Of a stretch of 64,000 nt of DNA, positions 24,707-33,163 are shown piece by piece. Within the stretch, counting starts at the first letter, position 1. Every line of letters begins with the position of its first letter. Source of the stretch: Dactylosporangium fulvum (GTDB taxonomy: Bacteria > Actinomycetota > Actinomycetes > Mycobacteriales > Micromonosporaceae); contig NZ_CP073720.1 in NCBI RefSeq assembly GCF_025137375.1, positions 5,790,501-5,854,500 of the forward strand. The letters run 5' to 3'. Made by a program: the position numbers and the translations under genes. The notes beneath the pieces are model-generated. The model was not told where the DNA came from, did not search any database, and worked only from the letters and a program-made list of their open reading frames with translations.

Positions 24707-25318
24707 ATGGGACTCGTACGACGCGACAGCACCGCGGCGCCGCGGGACACCGATCCGCGGACACTGCGGGAGCGGCTCACCGACGCCGACGCCGACGTGC
24801 GCCGCCGGGCCGCGCTCGGCCTCGGCGGTGCCGCCGAGGCGGTGCCGGACCTGCTGGCGCGCGTTGCGGTCGAGACCGATCCGGCGGTGCGCGACGCGAT
24901 CCTGACGACGCTCGCGGCGCTCGACCACGCCGAGGTCGCCGCCGGGCTGGTCCCTCACCTCGCCAGCGACGACGCGGCCCTGCGCACCGCGGTCGCCGGC
25001 ACTCTGGCGACGATGCCCGCCTCGGTCCCGGCGCTGCTGCCGCGGCTGCTCGCCGATCCCGACCACCATGTGCGGATCATGACCGCGATGGTGCTCGCCG
25101 ATCTGCCGCACCCGGGCACCGGTGAGTGGCTGGCCGGGATCGTCGCCAACGACCCGCACCCGAACGTCGTGGCCGCCGCGGTCGACGCGCTGCTGCCGAT
25201 GGCCGGCCGCGACCACGTCACGGTGCTGGAGTCGGCCCGGGCCCGGTTCCCGGAGGACCCGTTCCTGCGCTTCGCCGTCGACGCGGCCCTGCCGTCCCTG
25301 CGGGAGGCCGCCACATGA
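24707..25318 (+). CDS. HEAT-repeat protein embedded in the chemosensory operon
   Basis: The protein has 203 residues, with about five HEAT helix pairs: LRERLTDADADVRRRAALGL, VPDLLARVAVETDPAVRDAI, LVPHLASDDAALRTAVAGTL, LLPRLLADPDHHVRIMTAMV, and IVANDPHPNVVAAAVDALL. It resembles phycobilisome-lyase/HEAT_2 adaptors. The TGA overlaps the ATG of cheR (ATGA), so production is tied to the methyltransferase. Its role is unknown. A partner-binding adaptor that localises CheR/CheB or links the array to another structure is plausible. Confidence 0.85.
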   Translation: MGLVRRDSTAAPRDTDPRTLRERLTDADADVRRRAALGLGGAAEAVPDLLARVAVETDPAVRDAILTTLAALDHAEVAAGLVPHLASDDAALRTAVAGTLATMPASVPALLPRLLADPDHHVRIMTAMVLADLPHPGTGEWLAGIVANDPHPNVVAAAVDALLPMAGRDHVTVLESARARFPEDPFLRFAVDAALPSLREAAT

Positions 25319-26190
25319 GCCCGACGTCGACCGCGGAGGTCCGGCTCTCCGACGCGGAGTTCGAGCGGTTCCGGGAGTACTTCTACAAGCGGACCGGCAT
25401 CCAGTTCACCCCCGCCAAACGGTACTTCGTGGACAAGCGGGTCGAGACGTGCGTGCGCTCGTCCGGCCACCCGACCTTCGGCACGTGGTTCAGCGCGCTG
25501 CGCGTGGGCGACCGACCGGAGATGCTGCAGGAGCTCACGAACCAGCTGACCGTCAACGAGACGTACTTCATGCGCGAGGACTACCAGTTCGACGCGCTGC
25601 TCGACCCGGTGTTGCCGCGGGTGCTCGCCGAACACACCCGGGCGGGGCGTCCGCAGGGCCCGGTCAAGATCCTGTCATTGCCGTGCTCGACCGGCGAGGA
25701 GCCGTACTCGATCGCCATGCGGCTGCTGGAGGAGTGGCCGGCGATCCTCCAGGTCGACGTCGAGATCCACGCCGCCGACATCGACAGCGACGTGCTGGCC
25801 CGGGCCCGGCACGGCAGCTACGGCGCCCGGTCCCTGCAGCGGGTGCCGAAGCCGTGGCTGGCCAAGCACTTCCAGGCCGTCGCCGCCGGGAGGTACCAGA
25901 TCGACGCGACGATCCGCGACGCGGTCACCTTCCACCGGGTGAACGTCTGCGACACCAACACGATGCGCGTCTTCACCGACTTCGACGTGATCTTCTGCCG
26001 CAACGTGCTGATCTACTTCGACGAGCTGTCCAGCCGGCGCGCCGCCGAGAACCTCTTCGGCGCGTTACGCCCGGGCGGGTACCTCTTCCTCGGCCACGCC
26101 GAGTCGATGAGTCGCATCTCGCCGATCTTCACCCCGGAACGACTGCCGCAGGGCATCGCCTACCAGCGACCGACGGGAGCACGCGCATGA
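25315..26190 (+). CDS. cheR: Chemotaxis protein methyltransferase CheR
   Basis: The protein has 291 residues. The N-terminal helical domain (FERFREYFYKRTGIQFTPAK) is followed by the SAM-binding Rossmann-like fold: LTVNETYFMRE, motif I LSLPCSTGEEPYSIAMRLLE, the acidic AADIDSDVLARARHG strand, FDVIFCRNVLIYFDE and GYLFLGHAESM. All hallmark motifs of CheR are present. It methylates receptor glutamates using S-adenosylmethionine. Neither receptor of the operon carries a C-terminal tethering pentapeptide of the NWETF type, so CheR would act without tethering. Confidence 0.97.
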   Translation: MSPTSTAEVRLSDAEFERFREYFYKRTGIQFTPAKRYFVDKRVETCVRSSGHPTFGTWFSALRVGDRPEMLQELTNQLTVNETYFMREDYQFDALLDPVLPRVLAEHTRAGRPQGPVKILSLPCSTGEEPYSIAMRLLEEWPAILQVDVEIHAADIDSDVLARARHGSYGARSLQRVPKPWLAKHFQAVAAGRYQIDATIRDAVTFHRVNVCDTNTMRVFTDFDVIFCRNVLIYFDELSSRRAAENLFGALRPGGYLFLGHAESMSRISPIFTPERLPQGIAYQRPTGARA

Positions 26191-26621
26191 CCGGTCCGAA
26201 GCGAGGCGGAGGACGCTCGACCGACACCGCTGGCGCGGGCCGGGTGCTGGTGGTCGACGACGCCGCCACGGTCCGGATGTACCACAGCCGGCTGCTCACC
26301 GACGCCGGCTTCCGGGTCGAGCAGGCCGCCAACGGGCTCGAGGCCGTCGAGTCGGCGTTGGTGCACCCGTTCGACCTCTTCATCGTCGACGTCAACATGC
26401 CGAGGATGGACGGCTACGCGTGCGTGGAGGCGCTGCGCGGCGAGACGGTGACGACGTCCGCGCCGATCGTCATGATCAGCACCGAGGACCGGCCCGGCGA
26501 CGCCGAACGGGCCTACCGCGCGGGCGCCAACCTGTACCTCGTCAAGCCGGTCGACGCCGTGCGGCTGGTGCGCGTCGCGACGATGCTGGCGAGCGGCCCG
26601 GCGGAAGCGGGCGCCTGGTGA
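26187..26621 (+). CDS. Single-domain response regulator (CheY-like) with extended N-terminus
   Basis: The protein has 144 residues. It has a basic/Gly-rich N-terminal extension of about 18 residues and then a complete receiver: Asp24-Asp25, phospho-acceptor Asp68 (FIVDVNMPRMDG), Thr in MISTED and Lys in YLVKPVD. It lies between cheR and cheA with 4-nt overlaps on both sides. It is one of two stand-alone receivers in the operon. Having two suggests that one is output and the other a phosphate sink, as known from two-CheY systems. Confidence 0.93.
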   Translation: MTGPKRGGGRSTDTAGAGRVLVVDDAATVRMYHSRLLTDAGFRVEQAANGLEAVESALVHPFDLFIVDVNMPRMDGYACVEALRGETVTTSAPIVMISTEDRPGDAERAYRAGANLYLVKPVDAVRLVRVATMLASGPAEAGAW

Positions 26622-28933
26622 ACCCGCTGCTCGCACAGTTCCTCGCCGAGGCCGGCGATCTGCTCGACCAGGTCGGCGAAGGGCTGCTGCGGCTGGAGTC
26701 CGACCCCGGCGACGCGGAGCGGGTCAACGAGGTGTTCCGCGCCGCACACACGCTCAAGGGCTCCTCCGGCCTGTTCGACTTCCCGGAGCTGACGCACCTC
26801 ACGCACGCCGCCGAGGACCTGCTCGACGCGGTCCGCGCCGGGCGCGTGCCGCTCGACCCGGCGACGACCGACGACCTGCTCGCCGCCTTCGACCTGATCC
26901 GCAGCTGGTTGGCGCACGTGACCGTCGAGGAGCGGCTGCCGGGCGGCGCGGAGACGGACGCGGCGGCGCTGATCGTCCGGCTCCGCGCCCCGGTCGGCGG
27001 GACGGCGGCCGGGGGCACCATCGCGTCGTCCGGGACCGCCGGGGCCGCCGGGGTGGCCCGCACCGCGCCGGACTGGGTCGCGGAGCTCGGTGCGCAGGTC
27101 GTCGGCGAGCTCACCGAGTGGCTCGACACGACGTCGGCGGCGCTGCGGTTCGTGCGGTACCTGCCTGACGAGGGCTGCTACTTCCGCGGCGAGGACCCGC
27201 TGCTGTTCGTCCGCCAGGTGCCCGCGCTGCACCACCTCGCGGTGCTCCGGCCGGACGTGTGGCCGGCGCCCGACGACTACGACGAGTACGCCTGCCGGCT
27301 CGGGTTCGTGCTCGCCACCCGTGCGGCGGCCAGCGAGCTGGAGTACGTCTTCCGCTACGTGTCCGAGCAGGTCGAGATCGTCGAGCTGGACGCGGTGGCG
27401 CTGCGTGCTCCGGTCGAACAGGTCCCGGCAGGGCCGCCGGACGAGACCGTCGCCGACGTCGTAACCGTCCTCGATGCGGCGGCACACGCGCTCGCCCTGC
27501 ACACCGGCGGCGCGCCGGCCGGCGCCCACCTACGCTCCGTGGCACGCTCGGTCGCGGCCGCCGCCCGCACGCTCGGTACGACCACCGCCGGCCTCGACAC
27601 GGCGGACGCGGAAGGGATCGGCCGCGCTGTCCGGGACCTCCTCGACCGCGTCCGCGGCACCGGCGGAGAACCCGCGACACCGGCCACCGCCGACGTGGAT
27701 CGGGTGGAACGGCGCACCGGCGACACCGAGACCGGGCAGGTCGGCACACGAATGCTCAAGGTCGACCAGGCGAAGGTCGACCGGCTCATGGAGCTGGTCG
27801 GTGAGCTGAACGTGGCGAAGAACGGCCTGACGTACCTCGCCGAGGCCGCCGAGGAGGGGTTCGGCAGCCGGGCGCTGGCACGGCGGATCAAGGACCAGTA
27901 CGCCGGGCTGCACCGCATCGCCGAGGAGCTGCAGGCGGCGGTCATGGACGTGCGGATGCTGCCGCTGTCGGTGTCGTTCGGCCGGTTCCCCCGGCTGGTC
28001 CGCGACCTGAGCCGCCGCCTCGGCAAGCGCATCGCGCTCGTCACCGAGGGCGAGGACACGATGGCCGACAAGGACGTCATCGAGGCGCTCGGCGACCCGC
28101 TGGTCCATCTCGTGCGCAACAGCCTCGACCACGGCGTCGAGCCGCCGGACGAACGTACCGCCGCCGGGAAGCCACCCCGGGCCTCCATCACGCTCTCCGC
28201 GGTCGCCGACGGCGACGCGGTCGTCGTGGAGGTCGCCGACGACGGGCGGGGCATCGACCCGGCCCGGGTGAAACAGAAGGCGTACGAGCGGGGCCTCATC
28301 GACGAGGAACAGCTGGAGACCATCGGCGACGCCGACGCGGTCAACCTCGTCTTCCAGCCGGGCTTCTCGACCACCGACCAGGTGTCGGACCTGTCCGGCC
28401 GGGGTGTGGGCATGGACGCGGTCCGCGCCAGCGTGGAGCGGCTCGGCGGCACCGTCACCATGCGCTCGGAGGCCGGCGCGGGCACGGTCACCCGCCTGCG
28501 GCTGCCGCTGTCGATGGCCGTCACGCAGGTGATGGTGGTCAGCGTCGCCGGCCAGCGGTTCGGCATCCCGGTCGACCTGGTCGTCGAGACCGTACGGATG
28601 CCACAGCGCGACATCGGCCGGGTGCTGCACCAGGATGTCGTGGTCCTGCGCGAGGAGGTCGTCCCGGTCGTCGACCTCGCCGAGACGCTCGGCATGCCGT
28701 GGCAGCCGGAACCGGACGCCGACCGCGCGGTCCTCGTCGTCAACGTCGCCGGCTGCCGTGCCGGACTGCTGGTCGAGCGTTTCCACCGGGAGGTCGACGT
28801 GATCCTGAAGCCGATGGACGGGCTGCTGCGCGACGCGCCGCAGTTCGTCGGGACCGCCCTGCTCGGCGACGGGCTCGTGCTGCTCGTCCTCAACCTCAAG
28901 GAGGTGATCGGTCTTGGCGCTCGAGCTGCATGA
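26618..28933 (+). CDS. cheA: Chemotaxis histidine kinase CheA
   Basis: The protein has 771 residues from GTG 26618. P1 Hpt domain with phospho-acceptor His44 (FRAAHTLKGSSGLF). A middle domain at about residues 150-265 has the CYFRGEDPLLFVRQVPALHH signature also seen in alphaproteobacterial-type CheA. A P3 dimerisation helix pair begins at MLKVDQAKVDRLMELVGELN. The ATPase domain has LVHLVRNSLDHGVEP (N box), VADDGRGIDP (G1) and SGRGVGMDAVR (G2). A CheW-like P5 domain closes the protein. It phosphorylates CheB and the CheY-like proteins. The 3' end overlaps the STAS gene by 20 nt. Confidence 0.97.
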   Translation: MNPLLAQFLAEAGDLLDQVGEGLLRLESDPGDAERVNEVFRAAHTLKGSSGLFDFPELTHLTHAAEDLLDAVRAGRVPLDPATTDDLLAAFDLIRSWLAHVTVEERLPGGAETDAAALIVRLRAPVGGTAAGGTIASSGTAGAAGVARTAPDWVAELGAQVVGELTEWLDTTSAALRFVRYLPDEGCYFRGEDPLLFVRQVPALHHLAVLRPDVWPAPDDYDEYACRLGFVLATRAAASELEYVFRYVSEQVEIVELDAVALRAPVEQVPAGPPDETVADVVTVLDAAAHALALHTGGAPAGAHLRSVARSVAAAARTLGTTTAGLDTADAEGIGRAVRDLLDRVRGTGGEPATPATADVDRVERRTGDTETGQVGTRMLKVDQAKVDRLMELVGELNVAKNGLTYLAEAAEEGFGSRALARRIKDQYAGLHRIAEELQAAVMDVRMLPLSVSFGRFPRLVRDLSRRLGKRIALVTEGEDTMADKDVIEALGDPLVHLVRNSLDHGVEPPDERTAAGKPPRASITLSAVADGDAVVVEVADDGRGIDPARVKQKAYERGLIDEEQLETIGDADAVNLVFQPGFSTTDQVSDLSGRGVGMDAVRASVERLGGTVTMRSEAGAGTVTRLRLPLSMAVTQVMVVSVAGQRFGIPVDLVVETVRMPQRDIGRVLHQDVVVLREEVVPVVDLAETLGMPWQPEPDADRAVLVVNVAGCRAGLLVERFHREVDVILKPMDGLLRDAPQFVGTALLGDGLVLLVLNLKEVIGLGARAA

Positions 28934-29201
28934 GCGCGCCGCCACGCTCAGCGGGGTGGTGACGGTCGAGGAGGTCGAGGAGCTGGCGGCATGGCTGCGC
29001 CGCACGCCGGAGGCCCGGCTCGACCTCCGCAACTGCAACCATCTGCATACCGCGGCTTTGCAGGCGATCCTCGCCTTCGCGCCGAAGATAACCGCGGTAC
29101 CTGATGACAGCTTCCTCTCAGCGCAGCTGCTTCCGGTGCTCAACCCACCGAAGACCGCTGTTGCCGAAGGGACACGACATGACCACCGTCATGCTGGTTG
29201 A
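28914..29201 (+). CDS. STAS-like protein
   Basis: The protein has 95 residues. TTG at 28914 is the start because a full-length ribosome site (aaggaggtga) ends about 7-9 nt upstream, inside cheA. The core RLDLRNCNHLHTAALQAILA is the STAS signature (strand, conserved D-x-x-x-C turn, then helix). At the position that is a phosphorylatable Ser in anti-sigma antagonists there is Thr46. STAS proteins switch partners in response to phosphorylation or nucleotide binding. In this operon it could link the pathway to a partner-switch output; that is inference. The 3' end overlaps cheY by 23 nt. Confidence 0.75.
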   Translation: MALELHERAATLSGVVTVEEVEELAAWLRRTPEARLDLRNCNHLHTAALQAILAFAPKITAVPDDSFLSAQLLPVLNPPKTAVAEGTRHDHRHAG

Positions 29202-29550
29202 CGACTCCGCCACGATCCTGATGAGCCTGAAGAGCATCCTGACGAAGGCCGGCTATGCCGTGGAGACCGCCGGCCACGGCCGCGAGGCGCTGGACAAGCT
29301 CGGCGGCGGCCTGCGCCCCAACCTCATCATCAGCGACGTCAACATGCCGCACATGGACGGGATCTCGTTCACCCGCGAGGCACGCAAGTCCGCCGGGATG
29401 CGCTTCACCCCGATCCTGATGCTGACCACCGAGTCCGAGCAGACCAAGCGCGCCGAGGCCAAGACCGCCGGGGCCACCGGCTGGCTGGTCAAGCCGGTCG
29501 CGCCGGACCAACTGCTCGGCGTCATCAAGCAGGTGCTGCCGGGCGCCTGA
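29179..29550 (+). CDS. cheY: CheY-type response regulator
   Basis: The protein has 123 residues, a bare receiver domain. Asp8-Asp9, phospho-acceptor Asp53 (LIISDVNMPHMDGISF), Thr in MLTTESE and Lys in WLVKPVAPD are all present, with the aromatic switch position occupied by Trp (GATGWLVKP), a common CheY variant. It is the most likely diffusible output of the operon. It follows the STAS gene with a 23-nt overlap and precedes the last receptor-like gene by 21 bp. Confidence 0.95.
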   Translation: MTTVMLVDDSATILMSLKSILTKAGYAVETAGHGREALDKLGGGLRPNLIISDVNMPHMDGISFTREARKSAGMRFTPILMLTTESEQTKRAEAKTAGATGWLVKPVAPDQLLGVIKQVLPGA

Positions 29551-29571
29551 CCCGCGATTGGAAGTACGACG

Positions 29572-30636
29572 ATGGCATCGCTGCTGGAACGGTTCGGAAC
29601 CGGACGATCGCGGGAAACCGAGGCCGAACAGGTCCGCCGCGACGTGGTGACCACCGCGCTGGCTCCGGTGCCGGCGTACTGCGACGTGATCACGGCCCAC
29701 CTCACCGACGTCGTGGAGCACACCGAGACGGCGGCGCAGTCCATCGTGTCCCAGCTGGCGCACGTCGATGCCTTGGCCGAGACGATGGCCGGCAACGTCG
29801 ACGGGCTCGCCGGCGCCCTCCAGCGCACGCAGCAGCAGGTCGGCGAGGCCGGCGACACCAACGCCCGCCTCGTCGACCGGCTGGTCCGCTACTTCATCGA
29901 ACGCGACCGCCAGGTGCGCGACCTCGTCAACGAGATGCGTGACCTGCGCACCCACGTCGCCGCGATCGAGGAGGTCAGCCGGGCGACGAACATCCTCGCC
30001 CTCAACGCGATGATCGAGGCGGTACGGGCAGGCGAGGCCGGCAACGGCTTCGCCGTCGTCGCCGACGAGGTCCGCAAGCTCGCGGACCGGTCATCCGGCG
30101 CGGCCAGCGGCATCGGTACCAGCATCGCCGACCTCACCGCCCGGCTCGACGCCGTGCTGGAGGACGACGGCGGCTTCGACCGGGTCGACGACACGGCGGA
30201 GGTCGACCTGGACAGCCCGACCGGCAGCGCCATGACCCGGCGGCTGGCCGGGATCGCGGCGGCGCAGCGGGAAGTGACCGCCATGATCGGCAACGTCCTG
30301 GACGAGACCGTCCGCGCCGCCGACGACGTGCGCCGCAGCTCCGACGCGCTGACCGCGGAGACGACCGGTGCCGTGGGGCACGTCCAGTTCCAGGACATCA
30401 GCCGCCAGATGATCGAGCACGTGGTCGCCGCCGTCGCCGACGTGCGCCGGGAGGCTCTCGACGTGCAGCGGTACGCCAGCGGCGAACTCCCGCCCGACGA
30501 GGTGCTCGGCCGGGTGGTCGACGTCGAGGACCTGCGACGACGCCACGTCATGACCCGCCAGCGCATGACCCACACCACCACCACCACCGGCGGCCGGGCC
30601 GCCGACGACACGGCCGACGCGATCGAGCTGTTCTGA
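29572..30636 (+). CDS. Soluble receptor-like protein with CheZ-like D-x3-Q motif
   Basis: The protein has 354 residues and no membrane segment. One MCP hairpin tip at about residues 130-170 (RATNILALNAMIEAVRAGEA then GNGFAVVADEVRKLADRSSG). Downstream, within a long helix, the motif GHVQFQDISRQMIEHV places Asp275 and Gln279 in the D-x3-Q arrangement used by the CheZ phosphatase (E. coli CheZ has FQDLTGQ at its active site). The extreme C-terminus ADAIELF, after a flexible Thr/Gly/Ala stretch, is comparable to CheZ's C-terminal CheY-binding peptide. Together this suggests a receptor-like scaffold that may also dephosphorylate CheY. It is the last gene of the operon. Confidence 0.85.
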   Translation: MASLLERFGTGRSRETEAEQVRRDVVTTALAPVPAYCDVITAHLTDVVEHTETAAQSIVSQLAHVDALAETMAGNVDGLAGALQRTQQQVGEAGDTNARLVDRLVRYFIERDRQVRDLVNEMRDLRTHVAAIEEVSRATNILALNAMIEAVRAGEAGNGFAVVADEVRKLADRSSGAASGIGTSIADLTARLDAVLEDDGGFDRVDDTAEVDLDSPTGSAMTRRLAGIAAAQREVTAMIGNVLDETVRAADDVRRSSDALTAETTGAVGHVQFQDISRQMIEHVVAAVADVRREALDVQRYASGELPPDEVLGRVVDVEDLRRRHVMTRQRMTHTTTTTGGRAADDTADAIELF

Positions 30637-30743
30637 TCTCCGGACGGTCCGCGCTGTGACGCACCAGACCGGACCGCGGGCCGGCGAGCGCACCGGCGCT
30701 GCCTGACGTCACCACCATGAGCGCGGACACCGCGGGCCGTTAC

Positions 30744-30755
30744 GGTACCTGGTAC
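30744..30755. promoter_or_regulatory. GGTAC repeat upstream of the NB-ARC/TPR regulator gene
   Basis: ggtacctggtac consists of two GGTAC words 30-40 bp upstream of the gene start at 30785. Related words aagtaccg and ggtacc recur just after its stop (33163-33198). A site for the regulator itself or for a partner repressor is possible. The evidence is only the unusual clustering. Confidence 0.3.
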
Positions 30756-30784
30756 ATCGAAGTCCACGGCTCGGGGTCGGGGGT

Positions 30785-33163
30785 TTGAGGGTGTTCGGCG
30801 ACATCGTCCGGAGCCACCGGCGGCGGCTGGGACTGACGCAGGAGGAACTGGCCGCCAAGGCCAACCTGAGCGTGCGCAACATCGTCAAGATCGAGGGCGG
30901 CCGGATCACCGAGCCGCGGCCGCTCACCGTGCGGCTGCTCGCCGACGCGCTCGGCCTCACCGGCGCCGACCGCGACGGGTTCCTGCGGTCCGCGACCGGC
31001 GAGACGACCGAGCCGCCACCGACCGGGCCGTCACCGGTCGTGGTGCCGGCGCAGTTGCCGCCCGACGTGCCGGCGTTCATCGGCCGTGAGGAGCAGCTGG
31101 CGGCGCTCGATGCGATGACCGCGGTGGCCGCCGATCAGCCGACGGCGGTGACCGTCTCGGTCGTCTCGGGCACCGCCGGGGTGGGCAAGACCGCGCTCGC
31201 GGTCACGTGGGCGCACCGGGCACGCGGCAGGTTCCCCGACGGGCAGGTGTTCGTCAACCTGCGGGGCTACGACCCGGACCGGCCGATGACCGCGGCCGAT
31301 GCGCTGGCCCGGCTGCTCGCCGCCCTCGGGGTCGCCGCTCAGGACGTCCCCGCCGACCTGGACGACCGGGTCGCCGCCTACCGCACACGGCTCGCCGACC
31401 GCCGCGTGCTCGTCGTGCTCGACAACGCGTCGTCCGTCGAACAGGTCCGCCCGCTGCTGCCCGGCACGGCGTCCTGCGCGGTCCTGGTCACCAGCCGCGA
31501 CTCCCTGGCCGGCCTCGTCGCCGTGGACGGTGCCCGGCGCATCGACCTTGATCCGCTGTCACCCGCGGACGCGCACACGCTGCTGCGCCGGCTGATCGGC
31601 GCGCGCGTCGAGGCGGATCCCGGTGCCGCGACCACCCTCGCCGAGCAGTGCGCCCGGCTGCCGCTGGCGCTGCGTGTCGCCGCGCAACTGGCGGTCTCGC
31701 GGCCCGCCGAGGCCCTCGGCGAACTGGTGGCCGAACTGGCCGACCAGCGGCAGCGGCTGGACCTGCTCGTCGCCGGCGACGACGTACGTGCCTCGGTGTC
31801 GGCCGTGTTCTCCTGGTCGCTGCGGCACCTGCCGGCGGACGCCGCACGAACGTTCCGGCTGCTCGGCCTGCACCCGGGTCCGGACCTCGACCCGTACGCC
31901 GCCGCATGCCTGACGGGCGCCGACCGGCGGCAGGCACACCGCACGCTGGAGCTCCTCGCCCGCGCGCATCTCGTCCATCCGACCGCCTCCGGCCGGTACG
32001 GCATGCACGACCTGCTGCGCGCCTACGCCTTCGGCCTGACGGCCGGCGATTCCCGGCAGGACACGGAAGCGGCACAGCGCCGGATGTTCGACCACTATCT
32101 GTTCACCGCGGCGGCGGCCATGGACCTCCTGCACCCGGACGAGGGCCGCTACCGGCCGGAAGTGCCCCCACCGGCCACGCCGAGCCCGTCCCTGACCGAT
32201 CACGACACCGCCCGCGGCTGGCTGGACGCCGAACGGGCCGTCCTGATCGCCGTCGTCGCCCACACCGCCGCTCACGGCTGGCCGGCGCATGCGGTCCGGC
32301 TCGCCGCCGTCCTGTTCCGTCACCTGACCATCGGCCACCCCGCCGACGCGCTCGCCGTCCACGGCCACGCCGCCGACGCCGCCCGGACGACCGGCGACCG
32401 GGCCGGTGAGGCCGAGGCGGTCAACGGCATCGGCTGCGCGCTGCTGGGGCTGGGACGGTACGCGTCCGCGATCGAGCACCTCGAACAGGCCCTGCTGCTG
32501 TTCCGGGAGATCGGCGATCCGTTGGGCCAGGCCCGCGCCCTGAACAACCTCGGCATCATCGAGGAGCGGCTCGGCCGCCACGCGCCGGCCGCCGCCCGGT
32601 TCGAGGAGAGCCTGCGGCTGTTCCGGCAGGTCGGCGACCGCTCCGGCGAGGCCCGCGCCATGAACAACCTCGGCCTCGCCGAGGGATGGCTGGGCCGGCA
32701 CCGCACGGCCGAGGAGCACCATCGCACCGCCCTCGCCTTGTACCGGCAGCTGGGGAACCGCGCCGGCGAGGCGCACGCGCTGACCGACCTGGGACTCGTC
32801 GAGCAACGGCTGGGCCGGCCCGGACCGGCCGCCGAACACCACCGGCAGGCACTCCCGTACTTCCTCGGCGCCGGCGACCGGACCGGGGAGGCATGGGTGC
32901 GCAACGGTCTCGGCGAGACCGCACTCGCCACCGGCGACCCCGCGGGCGCCGTCGCCCAGCACACGTCCGCGCTCGAGGCCGCCACCGGGGTCGGTGCCCG
33001 CGACCAGCAGGCCCGGGCGCACCTGGGCCTCGGCGACGCCCGTCTCGCCCTTGACGACAGGGCCCGCGCCCGCGAGCACTACGGCCGGAGCCTGGCCCTC
33101 TACACCGAACTCGGCCTGCCCGAGACCGATAAGGTCCGCGCCCGTATCGACGCCCTGGAGTGA
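30785..33163 (+). CDS. AfsR-like regulator: XRE helix-turn-helix, NB-ARC ATPase, TPR repeats
   Basis: The protein has 792 residues. An N-terminal Cro/XRE helix-turn-helix (VRSHRRRLGLTQEELAAKAN, then LSVRNIVKIEGGR) replaces the SARP domain of classical AfsR. NB-ARC follows with Walker A SGTAGVGKTALA at about residue 130, Walker B RVLVVLDNAS, CAVLVTSRDSL and the CARLPLALRVAA motif. TPRs fill residues about 530-790, several with the readable pattern GxxxAxxxxxxALxLxRxxGDRxGEAxAxxNLGLxE. These STAND ATPases sense ligands via the TPRs and regulate secondary metabolism or stress genes. TTG 30785 is used; GTG 30791 is an alternative start. GTAC-rich repeats flank the gene. Confidence 0.92.
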   Translation: MRVFGDIVRSHRRRLGLTQEELAAKANLSVRNIVKIEGGRITEPRPLTVRLLADALGLTGADRDGFLRSATGETTEPPPTGPSPVVVPAQLPPDVPAFIGREEQLAALDAMTAVAADQPTAVTVSVVSGTAGVGKTALAVTWAHRARGRFPDGQVFVNLRGYDPDRPMTAADALARLLAALGVAAQDVPADLDDRVAAYRTRLADRRVLVVLDNASSVEQVRPLLPGTASCAVLVTSRDSLAGLVAVDGARRIDLDPLSPADAHTLLRRLIGARVEADPGAATTLAEQCARLPLALRVAAQLAVSRPAEALGELVAELADQRQRLDLLVAGDDVRASVSAVFSWSLRHLPADAARTFRLLGLHPGPDLDPYAAACLTGADRRQAHRTLELLARAHLVHPTASGRYGMHDLLRAYAFGLTAGDSRQDTEAAQRRMFDHYLFTAAAAMDLLHPDEGRYRPEVPPPATPSPSLTDHDTARGWLDAERAVLIAVVAHTAAHGWPAHAVRLAAVLFRHLTIGHPADALAVHGHAADAARTTGDRAGEAEAVNGIGCALLGLGRYASAIEHLEQALLLFREIGDPLGQARALNNLGIIEERLGRHAPAAARFEESLRLFRQVGDRSGEARAMNNLGLAEGWLGRHRTAEEHHRTALALYRQLGNRAGEAHALTDLGLVEQRLGRPGPAAEHHRQALPYFLGAGDRTGEAWVRNGLGETALATGDPAGAVAQHTSALEAATGVGARDQQARAHLGLGDARLALDDRARAREHYGRSLALYTELGLPETDKVRARIDALE

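Noticed and set aside
30785..33163. Classification as a SARP/AfsR antibiotic regulator
   Set aside because: There is no OmpR-type winged helix or BTAD domain; the N-terminus is an XRE helix-turn-helix, so only AfsR-like architecture is claimed.
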